Assembly (NCBI RefSeq): GCF_002278075.1
Contig: NZ_CP022991.1
Span: forward strand, 1-64,000
Source of the DNA: Paraburkholderia aromaticivorans
GTDB lineage: Bacteria > Pseudomonadota > Gammaproteobacteria > Burkholderiales > Burkholderiaceae
Direction: 5' to 3'
DNA length: 64,000 nucleotides
Shown here: piece after piece, positions 1 to 8,469 of the stretch
How positions within the stretch are numbered: position 1 is the stretch's first letter
Layout of the letters: every line of letters begins with the position of its first letter
Position numbers and translations under genes: made by a program
Notes under the pieces: generated by a model
Database searches by the model: none
The model's input: only the letters and a program-made list of their open reading frames with translations
Told to the model about the DNA's origin: nothing

Positions 1-761
1 ATCACGCGCAGGCCGATTTCTTCGAGCAGAATCCGGCTCGACCAGGCATCGCCGCCGATGTTGTAGTCGCCGATAATCGCGACGTCGTACGGCGTCGAAA
101 CGAAATCGGGGCGCTTGTCGGGATCGGTCTTGTCGAACACCCAGTCGCGGATCGCATCGTTGGCAAGATGGTGGCCGAGCGACTGGCTGACACCGCGAAA
201 ACCTTCGCAGCGCACCGGCACGATGGTGTGCCCTTCGTACTGCGCACTCTTTTTCTTCGAGACGGCCTCGATGTCGTCGCCGATCAGCCCGATCGGGCAT
301 TCGCTCTGGATCGAGATGCCCTTGTTCAGCGGAAACAGCACCTGAATCTCGTCGATGATCTTGTCGAGCTTCTTGTCGCCGCCGAAAACGATGTCCTTTT
401 CCTGGAAGTCCGAAGTGAACTGCATCGTCACGAACGTGTCGATGCCGGTGGTGCCGATGTAGTAGTTGCGGCGCGCAGCCCACGAGTACTGGCCGCAACC
501 GACCGGGCCGTGGCTGATGTGGATCATGTCCTTGATAGGCCCCCACACGACGCCCTTCGAGCCGGCGTACGCGCAACCGCGAATCGTCATCACGCCCGGC
601 AATGACTTGATGTTGGATTTCACGCCACAGTCGGGCTTGCCGTCCTCGAAGGTGCCCAAATGCTTGGCGCGCCGTTTGGCCATTTTCTCGGGATAGGCCT
701 TCAGCACTTCATCGATCAGGGCCTTGTTCGCGGCCTTGCGCTCTTCAACAGTGACGCTCAT
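1..761 (-). CDS. nifD: Nitrogenase MoFe protein alpha chain, N-terminal 253 residues (partial)
   Basis: This is the alpha subunit of dinitrogenase, which with NifK holds the P-cluster and FeMo-co and reduces N2. The gene is cut by the left window edge, so only the N-terminal half is present. Three cysteines sit where the alpha-chain P-cluster ligands belong: Cys63 ([10 protein letters not shown]), Cys89 ([10 protein letters not shown]) and Cys155 ([11 protein letters not shown]). The start ATG at 761 gives the usual NifD beginning. The gene follows nifH by 102 bp in the same direction, so the two are probably co-transcribed from the nifH promoter. nifK is expected beyond the edge. Confidence 0.97.
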   Translation of the reverse strand, partial: MSVTVEERKAANKALIDEVLKAYPEKMAKRRAKHLGTFEDGKPDCGVKSNIKSLPGVMTIRGCAYAGSKGVVWGPIKDMIHISHGPVGCGQYSWAARRNYYIGTTGIDTFVTMQFTSDFQEKDIVFGGDKKLDKIIDEIQVLFPLNKGISIQSECPIGLIGDDIEAVSKKKSAQYEGHTIVPVRCEGFRGVSQSLGHHLANDAIRDWVFDKTDPDKRPDFVSTPYDVAIIGDYNIGGDAWSSRILLEEIGLRV

Positions 762-863
762 GGGAATGCTCCATTGGGTGAATATCAGGCCTCGCGGCGG
801 GTTGCATGCGCGGCCCGGTCAGTGCGTGAAGAACAACACCGGACCGCGCACGGCAACGCCCGC

Positions 864-1802
<939 letters not shown>

Positions 1803-1880
1803 TCAGCCTGTCGTGCCTGTATGGGTCTTCTTATATCGAGTCACGCGTCGGCCGGACCTGTGTCCGCGCTGGACCCCAAA

Positions 1881-1896
1881 TGCAGCTTCCGTGCCA
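1881..1896 (-). promoter_or_regulatory. Sigma-54 (-24/-12) promoter of nifHD
   Basis: Read on the minus strand the site is TGGCACGGAAGCTGCA, with GG and GC separated by 10 bases. It differs from the consensus TGGCACG-N4-TTGCA at one position. It lies about 135 bp upstream of the nifH ATG, leaving a long untranslated leader. Confidence 0.9.
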
Positions 1897-1976
1897 TGTC
1901 GCCAGCGATGCCGTGTCGCGTCCGTGCTGCCGCACTGTGCGGTACGTTCGTGACTTTCCGGACTCCTGTGCGGTCT

Positions 1977-1992
1977 TGTCGGTTTCGCGACA
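1977..1992. promoter_or_regulatory. NifA upstream activator site (TGT-N10-ACA) for nifH
   Basis: The sequence TGTCGGTTTCGCGACA is an exact TGT-N10-ACA palindrome. Its inner end is 81 bp from the -24 element of the nifH promoter, within the normal range for NifA binding and DNA looping. The rest of the 450-bp gap between nifH and the haemoglobin gene (1746-2195) shows only TTTGTC-type short repeats and no credible gene. Confidence 0.85.
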
Positions 1993-2195
1993 AAGCTCGC
2001 GAACTTCGTCGCGAATCAAACCGTTCGGGGGCGTTTGTCGCATTGTTTGTCAGGTCATTGGTCGGGCGGTTTGTCGGGCGTTTCTGTCGCGTTGGTCTGC
2101 ATCCATGCGCGCGGCCCGGGCGCCGCGTGCGCGGCCGGCAGCGGCTTCATGAGCGGCCCGGCTCAGCCTGGTTCGGTTATTGCATTGATCGCGCC

Positions 2196-2615
2196 ATGAA
2201 CACACCTGCCATCCCCTCTCCGCAACACATGCCGCGCGCGACGCATTTCGACCGTCTGGGCGGCGAGCCTGCCGTCATCCGTCTGGTCGACGCGTTCTAC
2301 CGGCTCATGGATACGCGGCCCGACGCGCAGCGCATTCGCGCGATGCATCACCCGGACCTCTCGTCGACGAAGGCGGTTCTAGTGCTGTATCTGTGCGAAT
2401 GGCTCGGCGGCGACAAGCAGTACTCGGCGCAGCGCGGCCATCCACGTTTGCGCATGCGTCATGCGGCCTTCGCCATCGGGCTCGCGGAACGCGATGCCTG
2501 GCTCACCTGCATGCACGGCGCGCTCGACGAGACGGGAGTCGATCCAGCACTGCGCGACGAACTGATGCAGGCGTTTTTCAGAACCGCCGACTGGATGCGC
2601 AACACGCCCACGTGA
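2196..2615 (+). CDS. Truncated haemoglobin, group II-like
   Basis: The product is a small haem globin of about 139 residues that would bind O2 or NO near the nitrogenase genes. Family features visible are FDRLGGEPAV at the start of the globin fold, a Tyr in FYRLMD (B10), a likely proximal His in the RGHPRLRMRH stretch, and Trp in ERDAWL (G8). The N-terminal extension before FDRLGG is uncertain, and Met12 at 2229 is an alternative start. It begins a rightward gene set divergent from nifH. A role in O2 or NO scavenging is inference from the context. Confidence 0.85.
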   Translation: MNTPAIPSPQHMPRATHFDRLGGEPAVIRLVDAFYRLMDTRPDAQRIRAMHHPDLSSTKAVLVLYLCEWLGGDKQYSAQRGHPRLRMRHAAFAIGLAERDAWLTCMHGALDETGVDPALRDELMQAFFRTADWMRNTPT

Positions 2616-2651
2616 ATTCCTCTTCAACGCTGTTCAACTCAAGGATCTGTG

Positions 2652-3260
2652 ATGACCGAAACGCTCGCCCACAAGGAGATCGACGACACCGCGTTCGCCC
2701 GTCTCGAACACGAAGGCCGTCTGCTCAACCCGGTGCTCAAGGGACTGACGAACAGGTTCGGCCGGGTCGGCTTTCGCGGCGAACTCGCGCTGCGCTTTGC
2801 CCCGAAGCTCGCCGACGAGGCGCGCCCGCCCGAACTGACCTGCGATCAGGTGATGGCCTGCGCGACGATCGGCGAAAAGCACCTGCCCTTTTTCGCCGGG
2901 TATCTGCTGAGTTTCGAGTATCTGAAGGATGTGGCCGAGGTGCTCGGCGACACATTGTCGGCGGGCGGCAAGTACTTTCTGTTCTGCGACAACATCGACC
3001 TGAGCAAGCGCTATCAGGTGCCGTACAAGGGCGCGATGTTCTATGTGCTGCCGATTCTCGAATCCACCGTGTACAACGAAATGCTCGAATTGCTGTACCT
3101 CGAAAAGAACGAACTGAAGAAGAAGGACACAGGCGGCAAGCTCGACGCGGTAGCGGACGCGGCTATCAAGTTCGATGTGACCTTCGACACGATCACCTAC
3201 AGCGAAGGGCTCGAACTGATGGGGCCGGTGCGCAACCCCAACGAAAACCGCCCGGTCTGA
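2652..3260 (+). CDS. Conserved-looking protein of unknown function in nif cluster
   Basis: I do not recognise this 202-residue protein. It appears soluble, with no signal peptide or membrane segment, and has only two cysteines, at positions that do not form a motif. The C-terminal half is rich in charged residues (LYLEKNELKKKD) and the protein ends with a hydrophilic tail. It starts 36 bp after the haemoglobin gene, and a GTG directly before the ATG is an alternative start. Its place between the haemoglobin and ankyrin genes suggests a nitrogenase-protecting or accessory role, but that is inference only. Confidence 0.75.
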   Translation: MTETLAHKEIDDTAFARLEHEGRLLNPVLKGLTNRFGRVGFRGELALRFAPKLADEARPPELTCDQVMACATIGEKHLPFFAGYLLSFEYLKDVAEVLGDTLSAGGKYFLFCDNIDLSKRYQVPYKGAMFYVLPILESTVYNEMLELLYLEKNELKKKDTGGKLDAVADAAIKFDVTFDTITYSEGLELMGPVRNPNENRPV

Positions 3261-3341
3261 AACGCGGGGCCGACGGCAGCCGTGCTTCAGACCGCGCGGC
3301 CGCTTCCCCGATGTTCCTTGCACCCGAACGGGATCACGATC

Positions 3342-3923
3342 ATGCACACCGACACTGTCCTCGCTGTCCGCGAACGCCTGCCGCGCCGAGTGGCCCGGAG
3401 CGCCGACGCACGCCTCGAAACGGTCGCGCCCGCCGCGCTTTCCACGTGGCTGGCGTACCACGGCTTTCCCGATCTGCATTCGCGCAGCGTGAACGGCGAG
3501 ACTCCGCTGATGCGGGCCGCGCAGCATGGCGAAGACGCGGTGGTCGAAGCGTTGCTCGCATTCGGCGCGCGCGCCGACGCGCTCGACGACGACGGCAACC
3601 ATGCATTGTGGTTCGCGTGCCTGCGCGGCGGCCCTGCGACGATCCTGCGGCTGATCGAAGCCGGCTCGCCCATCGACCATGCGAACGACGACGACATCAC
3701 CTGCCTGATGCAAGCCGCCGCGAGCGGCCGGCTCGACGTCCTGCGAATGCTGCTTGCGCAGGGCGCAAGCGCTGAACTGTGCGCGCCCGATGGACGCAGC
3801 GCGCTCGACATGGCGGCCGACCTCGGCCTGGAACTGCTGCGCGCGGCGCGCCAGATGGGCCAGATGGGCCAGATTGAAGAAGCCGGCACGCAGCGTATCG
3901 CCGCGACGCCGGACTTCGTCTGA
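3342..3923 (+). CDS. Ankyrin-repeat protein
   Basis: This 193-residue protein contains about four ankyrin repeats, seen as GETPLMRAAQHG, GNHALWFACLRGG, ITCLMQAAASGRLDVLRMLL and GRSALDMAADLG. It is a likely cytoplasmic protein-protein interaction module. The ATG at 3342 was chosen because an upstream start at 3282 adds an atypical proline- and arginine-rich stretch. It is closely similar to the ankyrin half of the next gene (both contain ALWFAC and PIDHAN), so the pair looks like a tandem duplication. Confidence 0.85.
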   Translation: MHTDTVLAVRERLPRRVARSADARLETVAPAALSTWLAYHGFPDLHSRSVNGETPLMRAAQHGEDAVVEALLAFGARADALDDDGNHALWFACLRGGPATILRLIEAGSPIDHANDDDITCLMQAAASGRLDVLRMLLAQGASAELCAPDGRSALDMAADLGLELLRAARQMGQMGQIEEAGTQRIAATPDFV

Positions 3924-3998
3924 CATGCGGGCCATCCGTCAACATGCGCAGCGTCGACGAAACCGGTACGAGCGATGTCGCCGGCGGGAGCTCGCACG

Positions 3999-4775
3999 AT
4001 GAAAGGCCGACATGTGTTCCGTCGCCTCACGTTCGACGAGGTCCGCGCATGGCTCGCACGACGGCCGGATGCGCTGCTGCTCGACGCGCGCGACGCCGCC
4101 AGTTACGCACGCGACGGCTGGCCCGGCGCCGTGCGCCTCTCAGCCGACAGCCAGGACGCACTGCTGCTGCGCACCGACCGGCAGCGGCCCGTGCTGATCT
4201 ATTGCTACAAGGGCAACGCCAGCCAGGTCTGCGCGCAGATGTTCGCCGACTTCGGCTTTACCGATGTCTGCGACCTGGTCGGCGGCCATCGCGCGTGGAC
4301 GGCGGGCGTCGACGGCTCGAACCCGTCCGGTGAAGCGCTTGCGCCGGAACTCGCCGCATGGCTCGCGCGCGAAGGCTTCATCGGCACGCAGGCGCGCGGC
4401 GCGCACGGCAACACACCGCTGATGAACGCCGCATGGCGCGGCGCGCCGGCCGTGGTCGAGCAGTTGCTCGCATGCGACGTCGCACTCGACGCCATCAACG
4501 AGGACGGCAACAACGCGTTGTGGTTCGCCTGTGTGAACGGCAATCCGTCGCTCGTCACGCGTCTCGCTGCGGCCGGCGTGCCGATCGATCATGCCAACGC
4601 GAACGGCGCGACCTGCCTGATGTTCGCGGCATCGTCAGGCAAGGCCGAAGTGCTCCGCACGCTGCTCGCTTTGGGCGCCGATCCGGCGCTGCGCTCCGAG
4701 GACGGCTTCACGGCCGCCGACATGGCGGCCAGCGTCGATTGCCTGCAACTGCTTCGTCAACTCCGGGAAGCCTGA
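3999..4775 (+). CDS. Rhodanese-ankyrin fusion protein
   Basis: The first 100 or so residues form a single-domain rhodanese with the active-site loop CYKGNAS, catalytic Cys69, like the GlpE loop. Residues from about 115 to 258 are ankyrin repeats (GNTPLMNAAWRG, GNNALWFACVNGN, ATCLMFAASSGKAEVLRTLL). Rhodaneses move sulfane sulfur, so a role in sulfur supply to nif Fe-S assembly is plausible but inferred. The ATG at 3999 is preceded by GGAG. The in-frame ATG at 3975 is less likely. Confidence 0.87.
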   Translation: MKGRHVFRRLTFDEVRAWLARRPDALLLDARDAASYARDGWPGAVRLSADSQDALLLRTDRQRPVLIYCYKGNASQVCAQMFADFGFTDVCDLVGGHRAWTAGVDGSNPSGEALAPELAAWLAREGFIGTQARGAHGNTPLMNAAWRGAPAVVEQLLACDVALDAINEDGNNALWFACVNGNPSLVTRLAAAGVPIDHANANGATCLMFAASSGKAEVLRTLLALGADPALRSEDGFTAADMAASVDCLQLLRQLREA

Positions 4776-4777
4776 CA

Positions 4778-5251
4778 ATGGCCCACCTCGTCTTCTACGA
4801 AAAACCCGGCTGCGCCGGCAACGCCCGCCAGAAAGCCCTGCTGCGCGCGGCAGGTCACACGCTCGACGTGCGCGACCTGCTGAGCTGGCCGTGGAGCGCC
4901 GACGCGCTGCTGGCATTCATCGCGCCGCTGCCGGTCAGCGAATGGTTCAACCGCGCGGCGCCGCGCATCAAGTCGGGCGAGATCGTGCCGGAAACGCTCG
5001 ACGCCGATACCGCCTTGGCGCTGCTGCTAGCCGAGCCGCTGCTGATCCGCCGGCCACTGATGCAGTGCGACGCGCGCCGCATGGTCGGCTTCGATGCAGC
5101 CCAGGTGCATGCGTGGGTCGGGCTCGGCGCGCAGCCTCCGGCCCCGGACACGCCACTCGAAGGCTGCGCCGCAACGGCGGCCCACGGCGCGTACCAACAC
5201 GCGGACCAGCGCACCGACCAACGGACAACTCGCTGCACCCCTTCCACCTGA
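4778..5251 (+). CDS. nifO: ArsC-family nitrogenase-associated protein (NifO-like)
   Basis: The 157-residue protein has the arsenate-reductase/Spx-like thioredoxin fold start (LVFYEKPGCAGNARQKALL) with a single conserved Cys12 and the RRPLM motif around residue 90. This matches the family of nitrogenase-associated ArsC-like proteins called NifO in Azotobacter. It starts two bases after the stop of the rhodanese-ankyrin gene, so it is translationally linked to it. The last 25 residues are low in complexity. Confidence 0.85.
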   Translation: MAHLVFYEKPGCAGNARQKALLRAAGHTLDVRDLLSWPWSADALLAFIAPLPVSEWFNRAAPRIKSGEIVPETLDADTALALLLAEPLLIRRPLMQCDARRMVGFDAAQVHAWVGLGAQPPAPDTPLEGCAATAAHGAYQHADQRTDQRTTRCTPST

Positions 5252-5269
5252 AACGGAAATCCGAGCACC

Positions 5270-5506
5270 ATGCCCCTCTACGACTACCACTGCACGGCCT
5301 GCGGCCACACATTCGAAACGCTGGTGCGCGGCGGCCATACGCCGGTCTGCCCGCAATGCGGCAGTACCGCGCTCGCGAGGCAGGTGAGCGCCCCTGTCGC
5401 GCCCGGCAAGAGCCGCGCGATCATCTCCTCGGCGCGGCGCCAGGCGGCGCGCGAAGGACACCTCAGCAATTTTTCGCCGGCTGAGCGCGGCAAACTGCTG
5501 CGCTGA
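5270..5506 (+). CDS. FmdB-family zinc-ribbon protein
   Basis: The 78-residue protein starts [16 protein letters not shown] and has paired CxxC motifs at Cys8/Cys11 and Cys27/Cys30, which is the putative regulatory FmdB zinc ribbon. It is the last gene of the rightward group from 2196 and ends 35 bp before the hairpin at 5541. Confidence 0.9.
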   Translation: MPLYDYHCTACGHTFETLVRGGHTPVCPQCGSTALARQVSAPVAPGKSRAIISSARRQAAREGHLSNFSPAERGKLLR

Positions 5507-5540
5507 GCCGCACGGTTGCGGTCATGGATCCCGTCGATCG

Positions 5541-5566
5541 GGCCGCCCTGATGATGCAGGGCGGCC
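5541..5566. terminator. Hairpin between convergent operons
   Basis: GGCCGCCCTG is followed by a 6-base loop and CAGGGCGGCC, giving a perfect 10-bp GC-rich stem. It lies between the convergent stops of the FmdB-like gene and the ferredoxin gene. There is no strong T run on either side, so it may act as a bidirectional or Rho-aided terminator. Confidence 0.6.
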
Positions 5567-5573
5567 TTCCCGC

Positions 5574-5870
5574 TCAGACGAAGCTCAGCAGTTCGACGGT
5601 CACTGGTTCTTCGCCGAGCACGGCCTGACACGCGAGGCGCGACTTGGAGCCGATGCCGACAAGCGTATCGAGCTTGTCGTTTTCGAGCCGCTGGATCTTC
5701 GACAGGCTCTTGCGCCCTTCCTGCACGAACAGATGGCACGATCCGCAATCGGCCTTGCCGTCGCACTTGTGCGCGATGTGCTCGCCCACAGCGAGCAGTG
5801 CCTGCAACAGGGTCGCGCCGGCGGCGACGTCATAGGTCTTGCCTGAAGGCAATACGGTCAGTGTAGTCAT
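5574..5870 (-). CDS. [2Fe-2S] ferredoxin
   Basis: The 98-residue plant/adrenodoxin-type ferredoxin has cluster ligands Cys36, Cys42, Cys45 and Cys81 in a C-x5-C-x2-C...C arrangement. The ATG at 5870 removes an unrelated 20-residue upstream extension. It is the last gene of the leftward nifB operon, following the SIR2-like gene. It may pass electrons to Fe-S or FeMo-co assembly enzymes, or to nitrogenase (inference). Confidence 0.92.
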   Translation of the reverse strand: MTTLTVLPSGKTYDVAAGATLLQALLAVGEHIAHKCDGKADCGSCHLFVQEGRKSLSKIQRLENDKLDTLVGIGSKSRLACQAVLGEEPVTVELLSFV

Positions 5871-5926
5871 GATGGTGAGCTTGATAGAAGGCGACAGGTA
5901 GAGAACAACGGATAGGCGGCCGCGCG

Positions 5927-6769
5927 TCACGCGGCCAACGCGGGTTGCAACGCATCCACCAACGCGCCGGCGAAACCGGCGAGCGGCATCGCGATGCGCT
6001 TGATGCGCTGCTCTTCGAGAAAGCGCGCTTCCATCCGCGTCGGCTCATCAGGCAGCACGGCCCAATGCGTGTCGGAAGAGCGCTTCATGATCTGGCGCGC
6101 GAAGCTGCGCGTGAGCTGGTCGTCGAAACGGCAACCCAGAAACAGAAAGCTGCGGCCGCTGCGCCATGCCTGCACCGCGGGCGGAATCGGCGTCTGGATG
6201 TCGATCTCGGTCAGCACTTCGACGAAGTCGCTGTCGGAGACCAGATAATTCGATGCGGGCGCGTGGCCGCCAATCGGCTTGTAGAGCAGCGCGCCCGAGG
6301 CCGGCACCGCATGCAGGAACGTGCCGTCCGGCGCATACGCGCCAAACCACTGGCCGAAATGTTCCGACTGCGACAAACCCTGCACCTGAACCCAGCCGCC
6401 TTGTGGTCGCGCCTCGTCGAGGGCGACGGCAAAGGTGTCGTCGTACCAGCAATCGACATACAGCCCCGCGCCGCTGGCCGCGAGCGCGCGGTGCAGCGCC
6501 GACGGCACCGGCGTGGTGGCGAACGCGCCGTTCATCAGGTTCACCACCGACTTGCGATGCTTGAAGTTCTCGATGAATTGCGCAGCCTGCGTGAGCCGCT
6601 TGCGGATCTTGTGCGGCACGCTCACTTTCGCGGTCATGATCTCGGCCAGCGCGCCCGGCGTGGCCGGCACGGGCGAATCGGGACACAGCGCGAGCAGCGC
6701 CGGGCCGAGGTAGGGAATCACGCCGCCGCCCTGGAGCTGGCGGGCAATGGTCTGGACTGAAACGGTCAT
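5927..6769 (-). CDS. SIR2-like domain protein
   Basis: The 280-residue protein begins with QGGGVIPYLGPALLALC, which resembles the nucleotide-binding start of SIR2-like (SIR2_2) domains. It has a central segment with LLYKPIGGHAP and ends with HWAVLPDEPTRMEARFLEE followed by a short helical tail, a pattern seen in NAD-binding SIR2-like proteins. It starts 10 bp after the DegT-like gene and is clearly part of the nifB operon. NAD hydrolysis or binding is a family-based guess, and its role in nitrogen fixation is unknown. Confidence 0.75.
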   Translation of the reverse strand: MTVSVQTIARQLQGGGVIPYLGPALLALCPDSPVPATPGALAEIMTAKVSVPHKIRKRLTQAAQFIENFKHRKSVVNLMNGAFATTPVPSALHRALAASGAGLYVDCWYDDTFAVALDEARPQGGWVQVQGLSQSEHFGQWFGAYAPDGTFLHAVPASGALLYKPIGGHAPASNYLVSDSDFVEVLTEIDIQTPIPPAVQAWRSGRSFLFLGCRFDDQLTRSFARQIMKRSSDTHWAVLPDEPTRMEARFLEEQRIKRIAMPLAGFAGALVDALQPALAA

Positions 6770-6779
6770 GGAGTGAGCC

Positions 6780-7943
6780 TCACAGATAAATGGCGGCACC
6801 CGCGCCCACGTTGGTCGCGGTGTCCTTCAGCGTCTTGACGATGTACCTGACCTGATCGGCGTCGAGCAGCGTGTGCAGCGGCAGCGCCAGCGCGCGGTCG
6901 CCGATGCGCTCGGTATCGGGCAGCAGACCGCGCTTGCGGCCGATCGCGTCGCCCGTGTTCATGTAATGGAACTGCTGATGCAGCGGATGGCTGTATGGCG
7001 CGGTCTCGATGCCGCAGGATTTCATGTCGTCGATCATCTGGGCGCGCGCGCTCTGCGTAAAACGCTTGCCCAGGTGGACCACATAGAGCATCCAGTGCAC
7101 TTCCTCGACGTCCTCGGCCACATAGGGCGGCTTGATTCCCTCGAAGCTCTGCATCTCTTCGTGATACCAGCTCTCGACCTGTTTGCGCTGGGCGAGGCGC
7201 GTGTCGAGTTCGGCCAGTTGCGCGAGACCGAGCGCGGCGGTCAGATCGCTGATGCCGGCTTGCAACGGCACCCACGAGCCGACCGAAACCGACGCGCGGT
7301 CCGTGACGCGCCGCTCGCGCAGATAGCGCAGTTCGTGCACGAGTTCGTCATCGTCGGTGACGAGCATGCCGCCCGCTCCCGTGCTCAACGCGGACGGGCC
7401 GGAGAAGTCGAACACAGAGACGTCGCCGAAACAGCCGGTGGTGCGGCCGCGATAACGCGAGCCGAGCGCCTCGGTACTGTCTTCGATCAGCCGCACGCCA
7501 TACGCGTCGGCCAGGTCGCGCAGCGGGCCCCAGGCGGCCGGGTGGCCGTTCGTGTTGCCGGCGAGAATCGCGCGCGTGCGCGGGCCGATTTTCTGCGCGG
7601 CTTTTTCGGCGCTCAGACATCCGCTCCAGTAGTCGATGTCGGCGAACACCGGCACGGCTCCCGCCAGCGTGATCGCCTGCGCCACCTGGTGCCAGGTGTG
7701 GGATGCGCAGATCACTTCGTCGCCCGCGCCGATCCCCATCGCGCGCAACGCGATCCAGGTGGCGAGCGTGCCGCTCGCCACCGCAACCGCATGCGTGCGG
7801 CCCACCCAGCCGGCGAACGCGCGCTCGAACGAGTCGAGCATCGGCCCGTCGCTCCAGCGCGACGATTGCAGCACGGCGTTGACGAAATCGATCTCGCGCG
7901 CCGCGCAAGCCGGTTCGCTCAGTGCGATCTCATCGATTTCCAT
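6780..7943 (-). CDS. DegT/DnrJ/EryC1/StrS-family PLP-fold protein lacking the catalytic lysine
   Basis: The 387-residue protein has the full fold of sugar aminotransferases: a SGTLATWIALRA phosphate loop, an EDSTEALGSRYRG segment carrying the Asp that pairs with the PLP nitrogen, and FGDVSVFDF. Where the family has Lys before the (S/T)TGEGG motif, this protein reads SGPSALSTGAGG, so Ser184 occupies the Schiff-base lysine position. It is therefore probably not a standard transaminase. It overlaps the upstream gene by 14 bp inside the nifB operon. Confidence 0.85.
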   Translation of the reverse strand: MEIDEIALSEPACAAREIDFVNAVLQSSRWSDGPMLDSFERAFAGWVGRTHAVAVASGTLATWIALRAMGIGAGDEVICASHTWHQVAQAITLAGAVPVFADIDYWSGCLSAEKAAQKIGPRTRAILAGNTNGHPAAWGPLRDLADAYGVRLIEDSTEALGSRYRGRTTGCFGDVSVFDFSGPSALSTGAGGMLVTDDDELVHELRYLRERRVTDRASVSVGSWVPLQAGISDLTAALGLAQLAELDTRLAQRKQVESWYHEEMQSFEGIKPPYVAEDVEEVHWMLYVVHLGKRFTQSARAQMIDDMKSCGIETAPYSHPLHQQFHYMNTGDAIGRKRGLLPDTERIGDRALALPLHTLLDADQVRYIVKTLKDTATNVGAGAAIYL

Positions 7944-8208
7944 GAGGCTCGTCCTCGGTCAGGATCAACGCGTCGGCCTCTTCAGGCCGCTGCGTGATCG
8001 ACATGCAATGCCCGTCCGACATCAGGAAGTAGACGCTGCGCGCGCCGAGTCGCAGCGCCGCCGTCTCGTCGCGCATCTCCAGTGCGCTGACCCGCATGGT
8101 GCGCACCTCGGGATAGCGCTGCTGCCATTGCAGCGCGGCCTCGCGCAGCGTCGGCGCCGTGCGCAGCAGGTCGGCCGCGACGTCGAGCTGTTCGGCGTTC
8201 AGACTCAT
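7930..8208 (-). CDS. Small nif-cluster protein of unknown function
   Basis: This 92-residue protein starts MSLNAEQLDVAADLLR and has a helical N-terminal half, a likely beta C-terminal half (RSVYFLMSDGHCMSIT) and an acidic end. I do not recognise the family with certainty. The ATG at 8208 follows GGAG and lies one base from the nifT stop, so it is translationally coupled to nifT. Its position between nifT and the DegT-like gene marks it as a nif accessory protein. Confidence 0.75.
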   Translation of the reverse strand: MSLNAEQLDVAADLLRTAPTLREAALQWQQRYPEVRTMRVSALEMRDETAALRLGARSVYFLMSDGHCMSITQRPEEADALILTEDEPHGNR

Positions 8209-8209
8209 C

Positions 8210-8428
8210 TCACTCCTCCACGCCGGCAATGCGCCGGGCTTCCACGGTGATGGGCAGCGGCGTGTCGTCCGCCATCGCGGGCAATTCGAGCTGCCAGCCG
8301 TTGGCGAGCGTGACGAGACCGCCCCACATCCCGGGCTGAGCCATCGCGACAATGGGCTCCTCCAGGTCCTTCTTTGGCACGTAAGCGCTCAGCGCGCCCT
8401 TGCTGTCCTTGCGGATCATGACTTTCAT
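8210..8428 (-). CDS. nifT: NifT/FixU family protein
   Basis: The 72-residue product begins MKVMIRKDSKGALSAYVPKK, the hallmark of NifT/FixU, and has typical length. The family is nearly always linked to nif genes, but its molecular role is not settled. It lies downstream of the second cysteine desulfurase gene in the nifB operon. Confidence 0.93.
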   Translation of the reverse strand: MKVMIRKDSKGALSAYVPKKDLEEPIVAMAQPGMWGGLVTLANGWQLELPAMADDTPLPITVEARRIAGVEE

Positions 8429-8469
8429 GGTGACGGACTCCGGAGATTGACGACAGATTCAAACCAGGC

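Noticed and set aside
2034..2086. Repeated TTTGTC and TTCTGTC motifs upstream of the haemoglobin gene
   Set aside because: Spacing is irregular and the matches are too short to separate from chance. They may be NifA half-sites, but there is no support.
2169..2184. Sigma-54-like TGGTTCGGTTATTGCA before the truncated haemoglobin gene
   Set aside because: The -12 half is good but the -24 half is poor, and transcription would start at or after the chosen ATG. It was kept only as a remark because a start at 2229 would be needed.
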